A stretch of DNA of 50,960 nt from Leclercia adecarboxylata (GCA_002360945.1 DERO01000013.1:1-50960); one strand, 5' to 3'. Shown: positions 17,649 to 26,341, numbered from the stretch's first letter. Notes: generated by a model not told the origin, from the sequence alone. Translations and numbers: made by a program.

Positions 17649-17685
17649 TTGTATATACATGAGCTGTCAGGTGGCATTTCCTGAC
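17649..17685 (+). promoter_or_regulatory. Possible operator and hairpin upstream of the NCS1 permease
   Basis: TTGTATATACAT (17649-17660) is a near-palindrome of the kind bound by GntR-family regulators. Six bases further on a perfect 6-bp inverted repeat, GTCAGG-N8-CCTGAC (17666-17685), could form a hairpin in the leader. Both lie 50-86 bp before the permease start. The assignment is by appearance only. Confidence 0.3.
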
Positions 17686-17734
17686 GCAGGCAGGGTGTCT
17701 GACGGCCATTAATCATCCATTCAGAGAGGAAACT

Positions 17735-19171
17735 ATGTCGTCTTTTTCGTCTTCAGAAGCGCAGTCAAAGAAAAGCGGGACGCGGTTGTCGGAAACGCGC
17801 TCCATCGATTACATCCCGGATAATGAACGCCACGGCCACCCCTTCAGTCAGTTTACGCTGTGGTTTGGCGGCAACCTGCAAATCACCGCCATTGTGACCG
17901 GGGCGCTGGCGGTGGTGCTGGGCGGCGATGTGGTGTGGTCGATTATTGGCCTGCTGGTGGGGCAGGTGCTCGGGGCGACGGTGATGTCTTTCCATGCCCT
18001 GCAGGGTCCACGTCTGGGCCTGCCGCAGATGATCATTAGCCGCGCCCAGTTTGGCGTACTGGGTGCGGTGATCCCGCTGGTACTGGTGTGCGTGATGTAC
18101 GTTGGTTTCTCCGCCAGCGGTACGGTGCTAGCCGGACAGGCGATGGCGAAACTGCTGTCGATTTCCAACGTGGCGGGGATGATCCTCTTCAGCGCGATCA
18201 TTATCATTATTGCAGTGCTGGGTTATCGCGTGATCCACAAGCTCGGCAAGGTGGCGAGCGTGGTGGGGGTACTGGCATTTGTGTATCTGTTTATCGCCCT
18301 GCTGATGTCCAGCGACCTGGGGGCAATTGCGCAGAATAACCACTTCTCGATGCCGATGTTCCTGCTGGCGGTGTCGCTCTCCTCATCCTGGCAGATCGCC
18401 TTTTGCCCCTACGTGTCGGACTACTCACGTTATCTGCCGCGTAACGTCTCCGGGGTGAAAACCTTCTTCTCGGTCTTCAGCGGCACGGTGCTGGGCACTC
18501 AGGCCTCAATGACCCTCGGGGTGATCACCGCCGCGATTGCCGGCAGCGCCTTCAAGGGGCATGAAGTGAGCTTTATCGTCGGGCTGGGCAAAAGCGAAGC
18601 CATGGCGATGGTGATCTATTTTGCAATTTGCTTCGGTAAAATCACCTTCACCACCCTCAACGCCTACGGCAGCTTTATGTCGCTGACCACTATCGTGTCG
18701 GGTTTCCGTAACCAGACCACGCTGAGCCAGAGAAGCCGGGTGATCTTTGTGGTGCTGATGGTGACGATCTCCTGCGTGATTGCGCTGCTCAGCGAACCGG
18801 CATTTCTGAAACACTTCACCCATTTCCTGCTGTTCTTGCTGGCCTTCTTCGTGCCGTGGAGCGCCATCAGCCTGACCGACTATTTTATTATTTCCCGTAA
18901 AGCGGTGGATATTCCGGCGCTGTTCGATCCGCGCGAACGCTACGGTTACTGGAATATGTTCGGTATTACCGTCTATGCCATCGGCGTACTGATCCAGCTG
19001 CCGTTTATTGAGAACCCGCTCTATCACGGCTCCCTGACGTGGATCTTTGCCGACAATGATGTGTCGTGGATCATCGGCTGGTTCTGCACGGCGGCGCTGT
19101 ATTATGCGTTCAGACGTTTCGACCGTCGGGTGCTGCCGGCACAGACGATCTATCCGGCTTCGGGCAGGTAA
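17735..19171 (+). CDS. NCS1-family nucleobase / cytosine-type permease
   Basis: The 478-residue protein has about 12 membrane segments. N-terminal 'HPFSQFTLWFGGNLQITAI' and 'GPRLGLPQMIISRAQFG' are the signature of the NCS1 (purine, cytosine, allantoin, thiamine-precursor) permeases. 'CPYVSDYSRYLP' in the middle fits the same family, which couples uptake to H+ or Na+. AGAGAGGAAA gives a good ribosome site. There is no neighbouring nucleobase catabolic gene to reveal the substrate. It ends in a strong hairpin terminator. Confidence 0.85.
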   Translation: MSSFSSSEAQSKKSGTRLSETRSIDYIPDNERHGHPFSQFTLWFGGNLQITAIVTGALAVVLGGDVVWSIIGLLVGQVLGATVMSFHALQGPRLGLPQMIISRAQFGVLGAVIPLVLVCVMYVGFSASGTVLAGQAMAKLLSISNVAGMILFSAIIIIIAVLGYRVIHKLGKVASVVGVLAFVYLFIALLMSSDLGAIAQNNHFSMPMFLLAVSLSSSWQIAFCPYVSDYSRYLPRNVSGVKTFFSVFSGTVLGTQASMTLGVITAAIAGSAFKGHEVSFIVGLGKSEAMAMVIYFAICFGKITFTTLNAYGSFMSLTTIVSGFRNQTTLSQRSRVIFVVLMVTISCVIALLSEPAFLKHFTHFLLFLLAFFVPWSAISLTDYFIISRKAVDIPALFDPRERYGYWNMFGITVYAIGVLIQLPFIENPLYHGSLTWIFADNDVSWIIGWFCTAALYYAFRRFDRRVLPAQTIYPASGR

Positions 19172-19181
19172 GGGGAGTGCC

Positions 19182-19217
19182 AGCGACCCCGCAGGTTAAA
19201 CGGGGTCGCTGTTGTTT
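19182..19217 (+). terminator. Rho-independent terminator of the NCS1 permease
   Basis: A perfect 10-bp stem (AGCGACCCCG / CGGGGTCGCT) with a 9-base loop is followed by GTTGTTTT. It lies between the convergent permease and rhodanese genes. Confidence 0.75.
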
Positions 19218-19612
19218 TACTGCTCGTTAAATGCAAAACCTTCGTCGGCCCACCCGGTCATGCCACCAATCATAATCTTCACCGGGCGACCCAGCTGCGC
19301 CAGCTTCAGCGCCGCGCGATCGGCACCGTTGCAATGCGGCCCGGCGCAGTAGACCACAAACAGGGTATCGGCTGGCCACTCTGTCATCCGCTGGGCAGTG
19401 ATCTCCCGGTGGGGCAGATGCAGGGCGCCGGGAATATGATGCCTGGCGAAAGTTTCCGGGCTGCCCACCACGTGCAGCAGCACAAAATCGATATCCCCCT
19501 CTTTGAAGGCGCTCCAGACGTCGGCGCAGTCTGTCTCTACGCTCAGCCGTTGTAAAAAATGGTTCACCGCGTTTTCTGCGGTCGCAGCAGGGTAATCAGT
19601 CACATAGCTCAT
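19217..19612 (-). CDS. Rhodanese-like sulfurtransferase domain protein
   Basis: The 131-residue single-domain protein has 'HIPGALHLPHREI' (about 59-71) and the active loop 'CAGPHCNGADRAA' starting at Cys89, followed by 'GGMTGWADEGF' at the end, which is the rhodanese pattern. The usual 'LLDVR' strand reads 'LLHVVG' here, so the normally conserved Asp is replaced by His. The gene is divergent from an FtrA-type regulator, a pairing I recall from other enterobacteria, and is likely to be its target. Substrate unknown. Confidence 0.82.
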   Translation of the reverse strand: MSYVTDYPAATAENAVNHFLQRLSVETDCADVWSAFKEGDIDFVLLHVVGSPETFARHHIPGALHLPHREITAQRMTEWPADTLFVVYCAGPHCNGADRAALKLAQLGRPVKIMIGGMTGWADEGFAFNEQ

Positions 19613-19658
19613 CGTTTCCTCCTGAATGGAGGTTTTACTCTACGGCGGCAGCGTGTTT

Positions 19659-19686
19659 TTGACAGCTGGCAGAAATGCCATATACC
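19659..19686 (+). promoter_or_regulatory. Sigma70-type promoter for the FtrA-type regulator
   Basis: TTGACA (19659-19664), a 16-base spacer and TATACC (19681-19686) lie 33 bp upstream of the regulator start, in the divergent gap with the rhodanese gene. Confidence 0.55.
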
Positions 19687-19718
19687 ATCAGGATCATGAC
19701 AAAAATAGCCTGAGTGCG

Positions 19719-20696
19719 ATGATGAATAATACTCTGGTGGTTGCGCTGGCCTATGACGGCTTATGTACGTTCGAATTTGGCATTGCGGTAGAAATTTTTG
19801 GTCTTGACCGCCCTGAAATGGGGGATAACTGGTATCGCTTTGCGGTGGCGGGTGTCGAGCCGGGGGCGTTGCGCGCCACGGGCAGCATCCGGCTGATGGT
19901 CGACGGCGGGCTTGAACTGCTGGCGCAGGCCGGCACCATAATCGTTCCCGGCTGGCGGGGCGCTGATGTCCCGGTGCCCGCCGCGCTGTGTGAGCAGTTG
20001 GTCGCCGCCCATCAGCGTGGGGCGAGAATTTTATCCATTTGCTCCGGCGTCTTTGTGCTGGCCGCCGCAGGGTTACTTGATAACCGTCAGGCCACCACCC
20101 ACTGGCGTTACACCGACCTGCTGCAACAGCATTATCCCGCCATTCAGGTCACCCCGGACGTGCTCTATATCGATAACGGTGATGTCCTGACCTCCGCCGG
20201 GAGCGCGGCGGGTATCGACCTGTGCCTGCACCTGGTGCGGCGGGATTATGGCAGCGTGGCGGCCAACCAGGTGGCGCGTCGGCTGGTGGTGTCGCCGCAT
20301 CGCGATGGCGGCCAGGCCCAGTTTATCCAGCAGGCGGTACCCGTCGCCTATGAAGGTCATCGGCTTGGCGCGCTATTTGATTACCTGCTTAAAAACATCG
20401 CTGCCCCGCACAGCGGCGATTCACTGGCGAAGTTTGTTGGTATGAGTCCGCGTACCTTTCTGCGCCGATTTGCGGCGACCACCGGTAAAACGCCGGCCCA
20501 GTGGCTGCTGAACGCCCGTCTGAGCCGCAGCCAGGAGCTGCTGGAGAACAGTCAGCTGTCGATAGAGCGGATTGCTGAACAGGTAGGGTTTGGCAGCGTG
20601 GCTACTATGCGCCATCACTTCAGAAATCAGCTGGGGACGACACCTGCGGCGTACAGGAGAGGGTTTGCTGTGCCAGCGGCGTTACGAGGGGATTGA
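19719..20696 (+). CDS. ftrA: FtrA-type regulator (DJ-1/PfpI domain plus AraC HTH)
   Basis: About 325 residues from the ATG at 19719 or the adjacent one at 19722. The N-terminal DJ-1/PfpI-like domain has 'ALAYDGLCTFEFGIAVEIFG', the elbow 'SICSGVFVLAAAGLLD' with a Cys at the nucleophile position, and 'TTHWRYTDLL'. The C-terminal AraC domain is intact ('DSLAKFVGMSPRTFLRRFAATTGKTPAQWL' region, then 'IERIAEQVGFGSVATMRHHF'). The family comprises cytosolic transcription regulators. Longer upstream starts were rejected because they would overlap the promoter. It probably controls the divergent rhodanese gene and itself. Confidence 0.82.
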   Translation: MMNNTLVVALAYDGLCTFEFGIAVEIFGLDRPEMGDNWYRFAVAGVEPGALRATGSIRLMVDGGLELLAQAGTIIVPGWRGADVPVPAALCEQLVAAHQRGARILSICSGVFVLAAAGLLDNRQATTHWRYTDLLQQHYPAIQVTPDVLYIDNGDVLTSAGSAAGIDLCLHLVRRDYGSVAANQVARRLVVSPHRDGGQAQFIQQAVPVAYEGHRLGALFDYLLKNIAAPHSGDSLAKFVGMSPRTFLRRFAATTGKTPAQWLLNARLSRSQELLENSQLSIERIAEQVGFGSVATMRHHFRNQLGTTPAAYRRGFAVPAALRGD

Positions 20697-20798
20697 ACTA
20701 AATCTGCATAATTTGAAAAGCTATCTTTTTGTATATAAAGTGTTAAATTCGATAAGGGAGTGTTAAATAAAATCATTAAAATGTAAGGTTCAGAGTTA

Positions 20799-21776
20799 AT
20801 GAAATTAATCATACAAATACCCTGTTTTAATGAGGCTGATACGCTTGCTATTGCTTTGAATGCCCTACCCAGACAGGTTGACGGTTTTGATACGGTGGAA
20901 TGGCTCATTATTGATGATGGCAGTACCGATGATACCGTCAACGTAGCCAGACAAAATGGCGTTGATCATGTGGTGAAACATACAGGTAATAAAGGGTTGG
21001 CCAAAGCCTTTATGACTGGAATCGATGCTTGTCTGACCTTAAACGCTGATGTTATTGTTAATACTGATGCTGATAATCAATATTCTGCTGAAGATATCCC
21101 ATTATTAGTTGCCCCCATACTTGAACACCGTGCAGAGCTGGTGATCGGTGAAAGACCTATCTCGACCATTGATCATTTTTCCCCTGTAAAAAAATATCTG
21201 CAAAAGTTGGGCAGTTGGGTTGTCCGTGTGGCCAGTAATACTAATATTCCCGATGCACCAAGCGGGTTCAGGGCTATGTCGAGAGCGACAGCGCAGAAAT
21301 TGATGGTTTTTAATGATTATACTTATACCTTAGAAACCATTATTCAGGCAGGTCAAAAAAATATCACCATTACGTCAGTCTCTGTTCGTGTTAATGAGGA
21401 TTTGCGACCTTCACGCCTGGTCAAAAGTATTTCGTCTTACATCAAAAGAAGTATTATTACCATTGTCCGTATTTTTATTATTTATCGGCCATTCCGATTT
21501 TTTGGCACTATTGGAACGGTGTTATTCTCCGCGGGATTTCTGTTAGGCGCTCGTTTTCTCTATAAATATCTCACAGGCGATGGTAATGGTTATGTTCAGT
21601 CATTAATTTTAGCATCTATACTGATGGGCATGGGTTTCCAGACGATACTTGTCGCTTTTGTCACTGACCTGTTATCAGCCAACAGAAAACTACTTGAGGA
21701 TCTGCGTTATAAGGTCGCGCAACTGGAATCGAGCCCAAAAAATAAAACTGATAATAACGATTTGAAACAGGAATAA
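20799..21776 (+). CDS. Family 2 glycosyltransferase with two C-terminal TM helices (GtrB/DPM-like)
   Basis: The 325-residue protein begins with the GT-A fold 'IQIPCFNEADTLAIALNALP' and has 'IDDGSTDDTVNVA', 'GNKGLAKAFMTGI' and the metal-binding 'NTDADNQY' (about 85-92). 'DAPSGFRAMSR' follows. Two membrane helices lie at about 235-255 and 265-290. This matches polyprenyl-phosphate glycosyltransferases (DPM1/GtrB type), which load a sugar from an NDP donor onto undecaprenyl phosphate at the inner face. It is first in a four-gene AT-rich operon (next start 11 bp after its stop). The sugar is unknown. Confidence 0.88.
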   Translation: MKLIIQIPCFNEADTLAIALNALPRQVDGFDTVEWLIIDDGSTDDTVNVARQNGVDHVVKHTGNKGLAKAFMTGIDACLTLNADVIVNTDADNQYSAEDIPLLVAPILEHRAELVIGERPISTIDHFSPVKKYLQKLGSWVVRVASNTNIPDAPSGFRAMSRATAQKLMVFNDYTYTLETIIQAGQKNITITSVSVRVNEDLRPSRLVKSISSYIKRSIITIVRIFIIYRPFRFFGTIGTVLFSAGFLLGARFLYKYLTGDGNGYVQSLILASILMGMGFQTILVAFVTDLLSANRKLLEDLRYKVAQLESSPKNKTDNNDLKQE

Positions 21777-21787
21777 ATGAGGTGACT

Positions 21788-22435
21788 ATGGGCTTTAAAG
21801 TCTCGGGTGGTAAGTCAGAAGACGGCGTTGTGTTTGGCAACGCTTATGACAAATATGGCTCTAAAAATCCAATTGTAAAATGGATGATGAATGGTTTTGA
21901 CTCTTCTCTCGAAAATTTTGTGACACGAGCAAATCCAAAAACAATTCATGAAGTGGGTTGTGGTGAGGGATTTTGGATCAACAAATGGAATGGCCAGGGG
22001 CTACAGGCTGTCGGCAGCGATTTTTCTCATGATGTTATCGCGCTAGCGCGAGAGAATGCGTTAGCGGCGCAACTGCGACCAGACGTATTTAATGCAAAGA
22101 GTATTTATGATCTTAAACCTGAAACAGATAGTGCGGATTTAATCGTCTGCTGTGAGGTAATGGAACATCTTGAGGACCCGGATCGGGCGATGAAGGTATT
22201 ACAGACCTTGGTCGGGAATTATCTGATCGTTAGCGTACCTCGTGAACCCATCTGGTGTGCACTAAATATGGCCCGAGGCAAATATTTAAAAAGCTTAGGC
22301 AATACCCCTGGTCATATACAGCATTGGTCAAAAAATGCCTTTGTGAAATTCACAGGGAAATATTTCAAGATAATTGAAGTGGCGTCACCATTTCCCTGGA
22401 CGATGTTGTTGTGCGTGCCATATGATAAAAAGTAA
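21788..22435 (+). CDS. Class I SAM-dependent methyltransferase
   Basis: 215 residues from the ATG at 21788, preferred over GTG 21782 because AGG sits five bases before it. The SAM-binding motif I is 'IHEVGCGEGFWINKW' (about 56-70), followed by 'GSDFSHDVIALAREN' and 'DLIVCCEVMEHLEDPDRAM' (motif II/III). This is the general Methyltransf_11/UbiG-like fold. In this operon a role in methylating a sugar or lipid-linked glycan is plausible but inferred. It overlaps the next gene by 14 bp. Confidence 0.85.
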   Translation: MGFKVSGGKSEDGVVFGNAYDKYGSKNPIVKWMMNGFDSSLENFVTRANPKTIHEVGCGEGFWINKWNGQGLQAVGSDFSHDVIALARENALAAQLRPDVFNAKSIYDLKPETDSADLIVCCEVMEHLEDPDRAMKVLQTLVGNYLIVSVPREPIWCALNMARGKYLKSLGNTPGHIQHWSKNAFVKFTGKYFKIIEVASPFPWTMLLCVPYDKK

Positions 22436-23276
22436 GTTACGCAAAGCACTTAATATTGCAGGGAGTGTTATTGCACTCTTGAGTGTCCTGTTTGTTGCAC
22501 ACAGGATGACGGAGTACTGGGCGCAGGTTCCAGAAAACACCTTCACGTTAAAATTACTTTTGTTGATTTTGCTATTGGCAGGTATCTATGGTGCGGCCAA
22601 CACTATACTTGCTTCTGCATGGCGCATATTGATGTTGGGCCTGGAACAAACCATTACCTCCCGGATTGCCACCCGGATCTATGGACTGACGCAGTTAGCG
22701 AAGTATGTTCCTGGGAATATTTTCCAGTTTGCAGGGAGGCAATTTCTGGCGATGTCTCATGGTTTTTCAGGAAAAGCGATTGCTAAAAGCACTTTCCTGG
22801 AATTACTGCTGTTGGTGCTGACAGGTGCCGTGTTTGTATTATGGATGCTACCCCTGTTATACCCTGCCTTTAACATTACTTATGGTTTTTCATTATTTAT
22901 TATAACCATAAACTTAATGTGGTTGGGTTTGAAGTGGCGAGGAAAAAAAGGTTTAATCAGCGTCATTTTGAGATATTTTTTGTTCCTGTTGATATCAGGC
23001 GCTGTGTTTTTGTGTGTTCTCTATTCCATTGTTGACAACTGGACGGCTTCTCCCGCACTGATATTGCCGCTTATTGGGGCATACGTTATCTCATGGCTGG
23101 CGGGGCTTATTACACCAGGTTCCCCTGCGGGAGTGGGTGTCAGAGAATTTTTGCTTATTATATTCTTAAAGCCCTTCTTTGCTGAGATTGATATTGTCCT
23201 GGCAGTCATACTAAGCCGAATCATTACGGTTGTTGGCGATTGCTTTTTTTATCTGTACTCTCTCTCCTTAAGATGA
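22422..23276 (+). CDS. LPG-synthase-TM / UPF0104-type membrane protein, putative flippase
   Basis: 284 residues from the ATG at 22422, which lies inside the methyltransferase end. There are about seven to eight membrane helices. 'IYGLTQLAKYVPGNIFQFAGRQ' in the first third and 'AGLITPGSPAGVGVREFLLI' near the C-terminus are the hallmarks of the lysylphosphatidylglycerol-synthase TM / AglD family, whose catalytic domain is absent here. Related stand-alone proteins are thought to move lipid-linked substrates across membranes. In this operon it sits where a GtrA-type flippase would be expected. It overlaps the next gene by 4 bp (ATGA). Confidence 0.8.
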   Translation: MIKSKLRKALNIAGSVIALLSVLFVAHRMTEYWAQVPENTFTLKLLLLILLLAGIYGAANTILASAWRILMLGLEQTITSRIATRIYGLTQLAKYVPGNIFQFAGRQFLAMSHGFSGKAIAKSTFLELLLLVLTGAVFVLWMLPLLYPAFNITYGFSLFIITINLMWLGLKWRGKKGLISVILRYFLFLLISGAVFLCVLYSIVDNWTASPALILPLIGAYVISWLAGLITPGSPAGVGVREFLLIIFLKPFFAEIDIVLAVILSRIITVVGDCFFYLYSLSLR

Positions 23277-25045
23277 TTGTTATGAACAAACAAAAAATTC
23301 GTGTTGGTTTAATGGTTGTCTTGCTTTCATTATTCTTTCTCATGCTGGCAATAGGCTATTCACAGTCCTATAGTCCTGGGGTCTTCCCGGATGAGTTTGC
23401 GCATATGGGATATGTGGTAGATGTTATTAAGCATCACTTTCCCGATTATAATAATGGGCTAATTTATTCAAGTAATAAACTTAACTATCTTAATCATCCA
23501 GCACTTTATTACATTATCGTTGGTGAATTGGCGAGTGTATTACATTTGCAAGATGCATTCGTAAGTGTAGGCCGATATGTAAACATGCTGGTTTCTGTAA
23601 TTATAATTGCATTGACATGTAAGATGTTATATTTCACTACAAGATCGATATTAGCTACTTTTGTTGGGGGGGCTTTTTTATTAGTTATACCCATGTTTGT
23701 GGTTTTAGGAAGTGCAGTTAATAATGACCAAATAAACATACTTGGCTGTACATTGGTCATCTACGGCTTACATGGTTTGATGGCAGTCGACAGGGAAAGT
23801 AAAACCATAACCTCGAATATATTTTTAATTTGCTTAGGCGGAGTTATAGCTTCATTGAGCAAAGCAACGGGTTCGTTAGCCATTATATGCTTGCTCACCT
23901 CGGTCATCATTTTCAACTTCTCCAATGTAATTCTGTTAATTAAAAACATAACGCTAAAACAATTTGTTTTTATAATGGCAGCCCTTGCAATTGTGGTATT
24001 TTATTTTGCCTATGTGTATGTAATATATGGTAAGTTCTATCCTGCTCCTCAAAGCAACCCTGCTATATGGTTTTTTATTGAACATCCGAATGCTGAGAGA
24101 ATGGCGTTGAAAGATTTTTCAGATTATTTCTTCCACAATAATTTATTAAGCTTGATTCTACCCTATGGGCATGTGCAATTTGCAGATAGCGAGATAAGAA
24201 GTGTCATCTTAAAAATAATTCTGATCATGGCTAGTTGTATGGCTGGTTACATCGTGTTAAAGAAGCTTTTTAATAATAATGGTTTCTTTAATCTTGAGTT
24301 TTCTTTCGTTATGGCTTTTGCATTGTTTTTAATTCTGTATTTTTTAACGATCAGGCAGTTACATTTGAATACAGGTTACGTTGGAGCCACGCAGGCCAGA
24401 TATTTCTTTGGTTTTTTGCCAGTCGCTTCTTTAGTGATCGCAAAATGCACATCTTGTCTGCACAAGAAAATAATCAAAGCAGCAGTGGTAGTATTGATGA
24501 TGATTGGGCTCGTGGCTTCAATCTATCCAGCATTAGTCAAGTTTTCTGAAGTGCAGGTATGGAAGTCGCAACTTATTATAGAACAGCCTCTTTTCGATAC
24601 AAATTATGGATTTCTCACCAAAGGACGTTATTTTGACCAGATGATATTAGCTGAGGCAAAATCTATTAATGGCGTAGAATTGATGCTGGCTACGTTCGCA
24701 AGGAAAAACCAGGGCAATTTGACGCTGGAACTAATAGATTCTTCTGGAAAAATCATTGCCAGTAATACGGTTAAAATGGAATCACTCGCAGATAATTCAT
24801 ATGCATGGTTTGACTTACACCATACTGATTTAATTAAAAACCAGAAATATCGGTTACGTTTGAAGTGTGATGAGTGTACACCAGATAACGCTATTACATG
24901 GTGGGCTTTTAAGCAGGAATATGAATCATCTGTCTTTTTACTTAACAGTTTCGGACCTGCGACCAGAAAGATTTATTCCCAGGGAGAAGCCTACGTCGAT
25001 GGTGCAAATGTTGGTGGAGCATATTCATTCCGCCTTTATTTTTAA
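23273..25045 (+). CDS. DUF2142-like polytopic membrane protein, GT-C transferase candidate
   Basis: 590 residues from ATG 23273 (MIVMNKQKIRVG), which overlaps the previous stop; ATG 23282 is an alternative. About 11-12 membrane helices are followed by a periplasmic beta-rich tail (about 440-590). After the first helix it has 'GVFPDEFAHMGYVVDVIKHH', and then 'YLNHPALYYIIVGELA'. The acidic pair and His in the first loop resemble GT-C glycosyltransferases and DUF2142 proteins, which take sugars from polyprenyl phosphate outside the membrane. The gene is very AT-rich (roughly mid-30s % GC), unlike the flanking DNA. It is the last gene of the operon; acceptor unknown. Confidence 0.7.
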   Translation: MIVMNKQKIRVGLMVVLLSLFFLMLAIGYSQSYSPGVFPDEFAHMGYVVDVIKHHFPDYNNGLIYSSNKLNYLNHPALYYIIVGELASVLHLQDAFVSVGRYVNMLVSVIIIALTCKMLYFTTRSILATFVGGAFLLVIPMFVVLGSAVNNDQINILGCTLVIYGLHGLMAVDRESKTITSNIFLICLGGVIASLSKATGSLAIICLLTSVIIFNFSNVILLIKNITLKQFVFIMAALAIVVFYFAYVYVIYGKFYPAPQSNPAIWFFIEHPNAERMALKDFSDYFFHNNLLSLILPYGHVQFADSEIRSVILKIILIMASCMAGYIVLKKLFNNNGFFNLEFSFVMAFALFLILYFLTIRQLHLNTGYVGATQARYFFGFLPVASLVIAKCTSCLHKKIIKAAVVVLMMIGLVASIYPALVKFSEVQVWKSQLIIEQPLFDTNYGFLTKGRYFDQMILAEAKSINGVELMLATFARKNQGNLTLELIDSSGKIIASNTVKMESLADNSYAWFDLHHTDLIKNQKYRLRLKCDECTPDNAITWWAFKQEYESSVFLLNSFGPATRKIYSQGEAYVDGANVGGAYSFRLYF

Positions 25046-25055
25046 GTAGCCTATG

Positions 25056-25098
25056 CCAGCCTTGCAGAACGGGATCTGTTTACCTGTAGCAAGGCTGG
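25056..25098. terminator. Long inverted repeat between convergent genes, possible bidirectional terminator
   Basis: CCAGCCTTGC and GCAAGGCTGG form a perfect 10-bp stem around a 23-base loop, between the end of the glycan operon and the end of the LacI gene. No strong T-tract follows on either strand, so termination is uncertain. Confidence 0.4.
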
Positions 25099-26115
25099 TT
25101 AAACCTCGTTCATCGCAATTGAATCCCGTACAACAAACTTCGCCGGCAAAATACAATTATCATGCGTGAGTGCCTCGGTGGCAGCGAGCACCCTGGCTAC
25201 CGCTTCCTTACCCTGAGCGTCTAAATCAAGCCGTACCGTGGTGAGCGAAGGAATAAAAAAGGCGCTTTCGTAACTGTCATCGTATCCGATAATGGAAACC
25301 TGACGGGGTACCGCGATGCCCGCCTTATTCAGCGCGCTCAGCGCGCCCAGCGCCATCTGATCGTTCCCCACCAGCAGGGCGCTAAACTCAGTCTTATTGT
25401 CGATAAGTTCTTGCGCACCGTCGTGACCGCTTTGGGCATCCCAGGTACCGAAAATGACGGCGGCAGGCGTTTTGCCGAATGTCGCCAGGCTGCTCAACCA
25501 GTTTTCCAGACGCAATTTAGCCGAAACAGAATGCTGTGGACCAGGCATTAGCGCAATGCTGTTGTGCCCCAGTTCGCATAAGCGTTTGACGCTCTCCTGA
25601 GTCCCGTTTGCCGGATCAAAGATGACATGAAAAACACCGCTATCCGGAGCTACATCGAGAAACAGGCAGGTGACATCGGTGTTATGTTCAGCCAACTCCC
25701 GCGCGGGAGGCGTTTCCAGCGGGACGTTAATCAGGATTTTTTCGATAAACTGTGATTTAAAATCGTTAATCGATTGCTGAATGGCTGTGGGATCCGCGTC
25801 ATCAATCATCGAAATCAGAACCTGATAACCCGCCTCACGGGCGTGCTTTTTCACGGATGCGGCGATTTGTGATGGTGCATGCAGAGCGAGGGAGGTGGTC
25901 ACTAACCCCAGCGTCTGGGTACGTTTCCCGACCAGCTGCTGCGCCAGCCGATTTGGAACGTAGCGCAGATCTTCAATGGCCTGCTCGACACGAAGTCGCG
26001 TTTTTTCGGCCACGTTCACTGATTTATTGAGCACCCGGGAGACGGTCTGATAGGAGACCCCCGCCTGGCGCGCGACATCTTCCAGGGTCGCATTTCTGTT
26101 TTTATTCACTCTCAA
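25099..26115 (-). CDS. LacI-family repressor of the adjacent galactoside operon
   Basis: The product has 338 residues. The N-terminal HTH is 'TLEDVARQAGVSYQTVSRVL' (about 10-29), with the same YQTVSR recognition helix as E. coli LacI. The hinge helix 'YVPNRLAQQLVGKRTQTLGL' is also LacI-like. The periplasmic-binding-protein-like core ends with 'IIGYDDSYESAFFIPSLTTVRLD'. The gene is divergent from a LacY-type permease and a GH42 beta-galactosidase, so it is very likely their repressor, released by a galactoside. Two lac-operator-like sites lie in the gap. Confidence 0.88.
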   Translation of the reverse strand: MRVNKNRNATLEDVARQAGVSYQTVSRVLNKSVNVAEKTRLRVEQAIEDLRYVPNRLAQQLVGKRTQTLGLVTTSLALHAPSQIAASVKKHAREAGYQVLISMIDDADPTAIQQSINDFKSQFIEKILINVPLETPPARELAEHNTDVTCLFLDVAPDSGVFHVIFDPANGTQESVKRLCELGHNSIALMPGPQHSVSAKLRLENWLSSLATFGKTPAAVIFGTWDAQSGHDGAQELIDNKTEFSALLVGNDQMALGALSALNKAGIAVPRQVSIIGYDDSYESAFFIPSLTTVRLDLDAQGKEAVARVLAATEALTHDNCILPAKFVVRDSIAMNEV

Positions 26116-26175
26116 TCCTTTCTCAATTCGTGACTAAAAAACGCGTTTCACCACCGCCATGAGCAGACATTATAT

Positions 26176-26196
26176 CAAAATGTCATACGTTCACAT
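26176..26196 (-). promoter_or_regulatory. LacI-type operator, site 1
   Basis: Read on the minus strand this contains TGTGAACGTATGACAT, which matches 12 of 16 positions of the E. coli lac operator core TGTGAGCGGATAACAA by eye. It lies 61 bp upstream of the repressor gene. Confidence 0.6.
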
Positions 26197-26247
26197 GGCG
26201 TGATTTAGCGATCTTGCTCACCTTTTTCCGCTTTTAAAAATGCGTTC

Positions 26248-26263
26248 TGTGATGTTGATTGCA
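26248..26263 (+). promoter_or_regulatory. Possible CRP site
   Basis: TGTGA-N6-TTGCA resembles the CRP consensus TGTGA-N6-TCACA, with a strong left and a weak right half. It lies 73 bp before operator site 2, in the divergent lac-type promoter region. Confidence 0.35.
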
Positions 26264-26320
26264 GTTTTCATCAAGGAGAGTTGTTCGCGACTTTTGTCAG
26301 GTATTGTATGTAACACATTG

Positions 26321-26341
26321 ATGTGAACGTCATACATTTTG
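26321..26341 (+). promoter_or_regulatory. LacI-type operator, site 2
   Basis: It contains TGTGAACGTCATACAT, nearly the same as site 1 but in the opposite orientation and 145 bp away. It lies 110-130 bp before the permease start. Paired sites suit repression by looping, as at lac. Confidence 0.6.

Noticed and set aside
20697..20798. JUMPstart/ops element before the glycan operon
   Set aside because: No GGCGGTAG ops core is present; the region is simply AT-rich.
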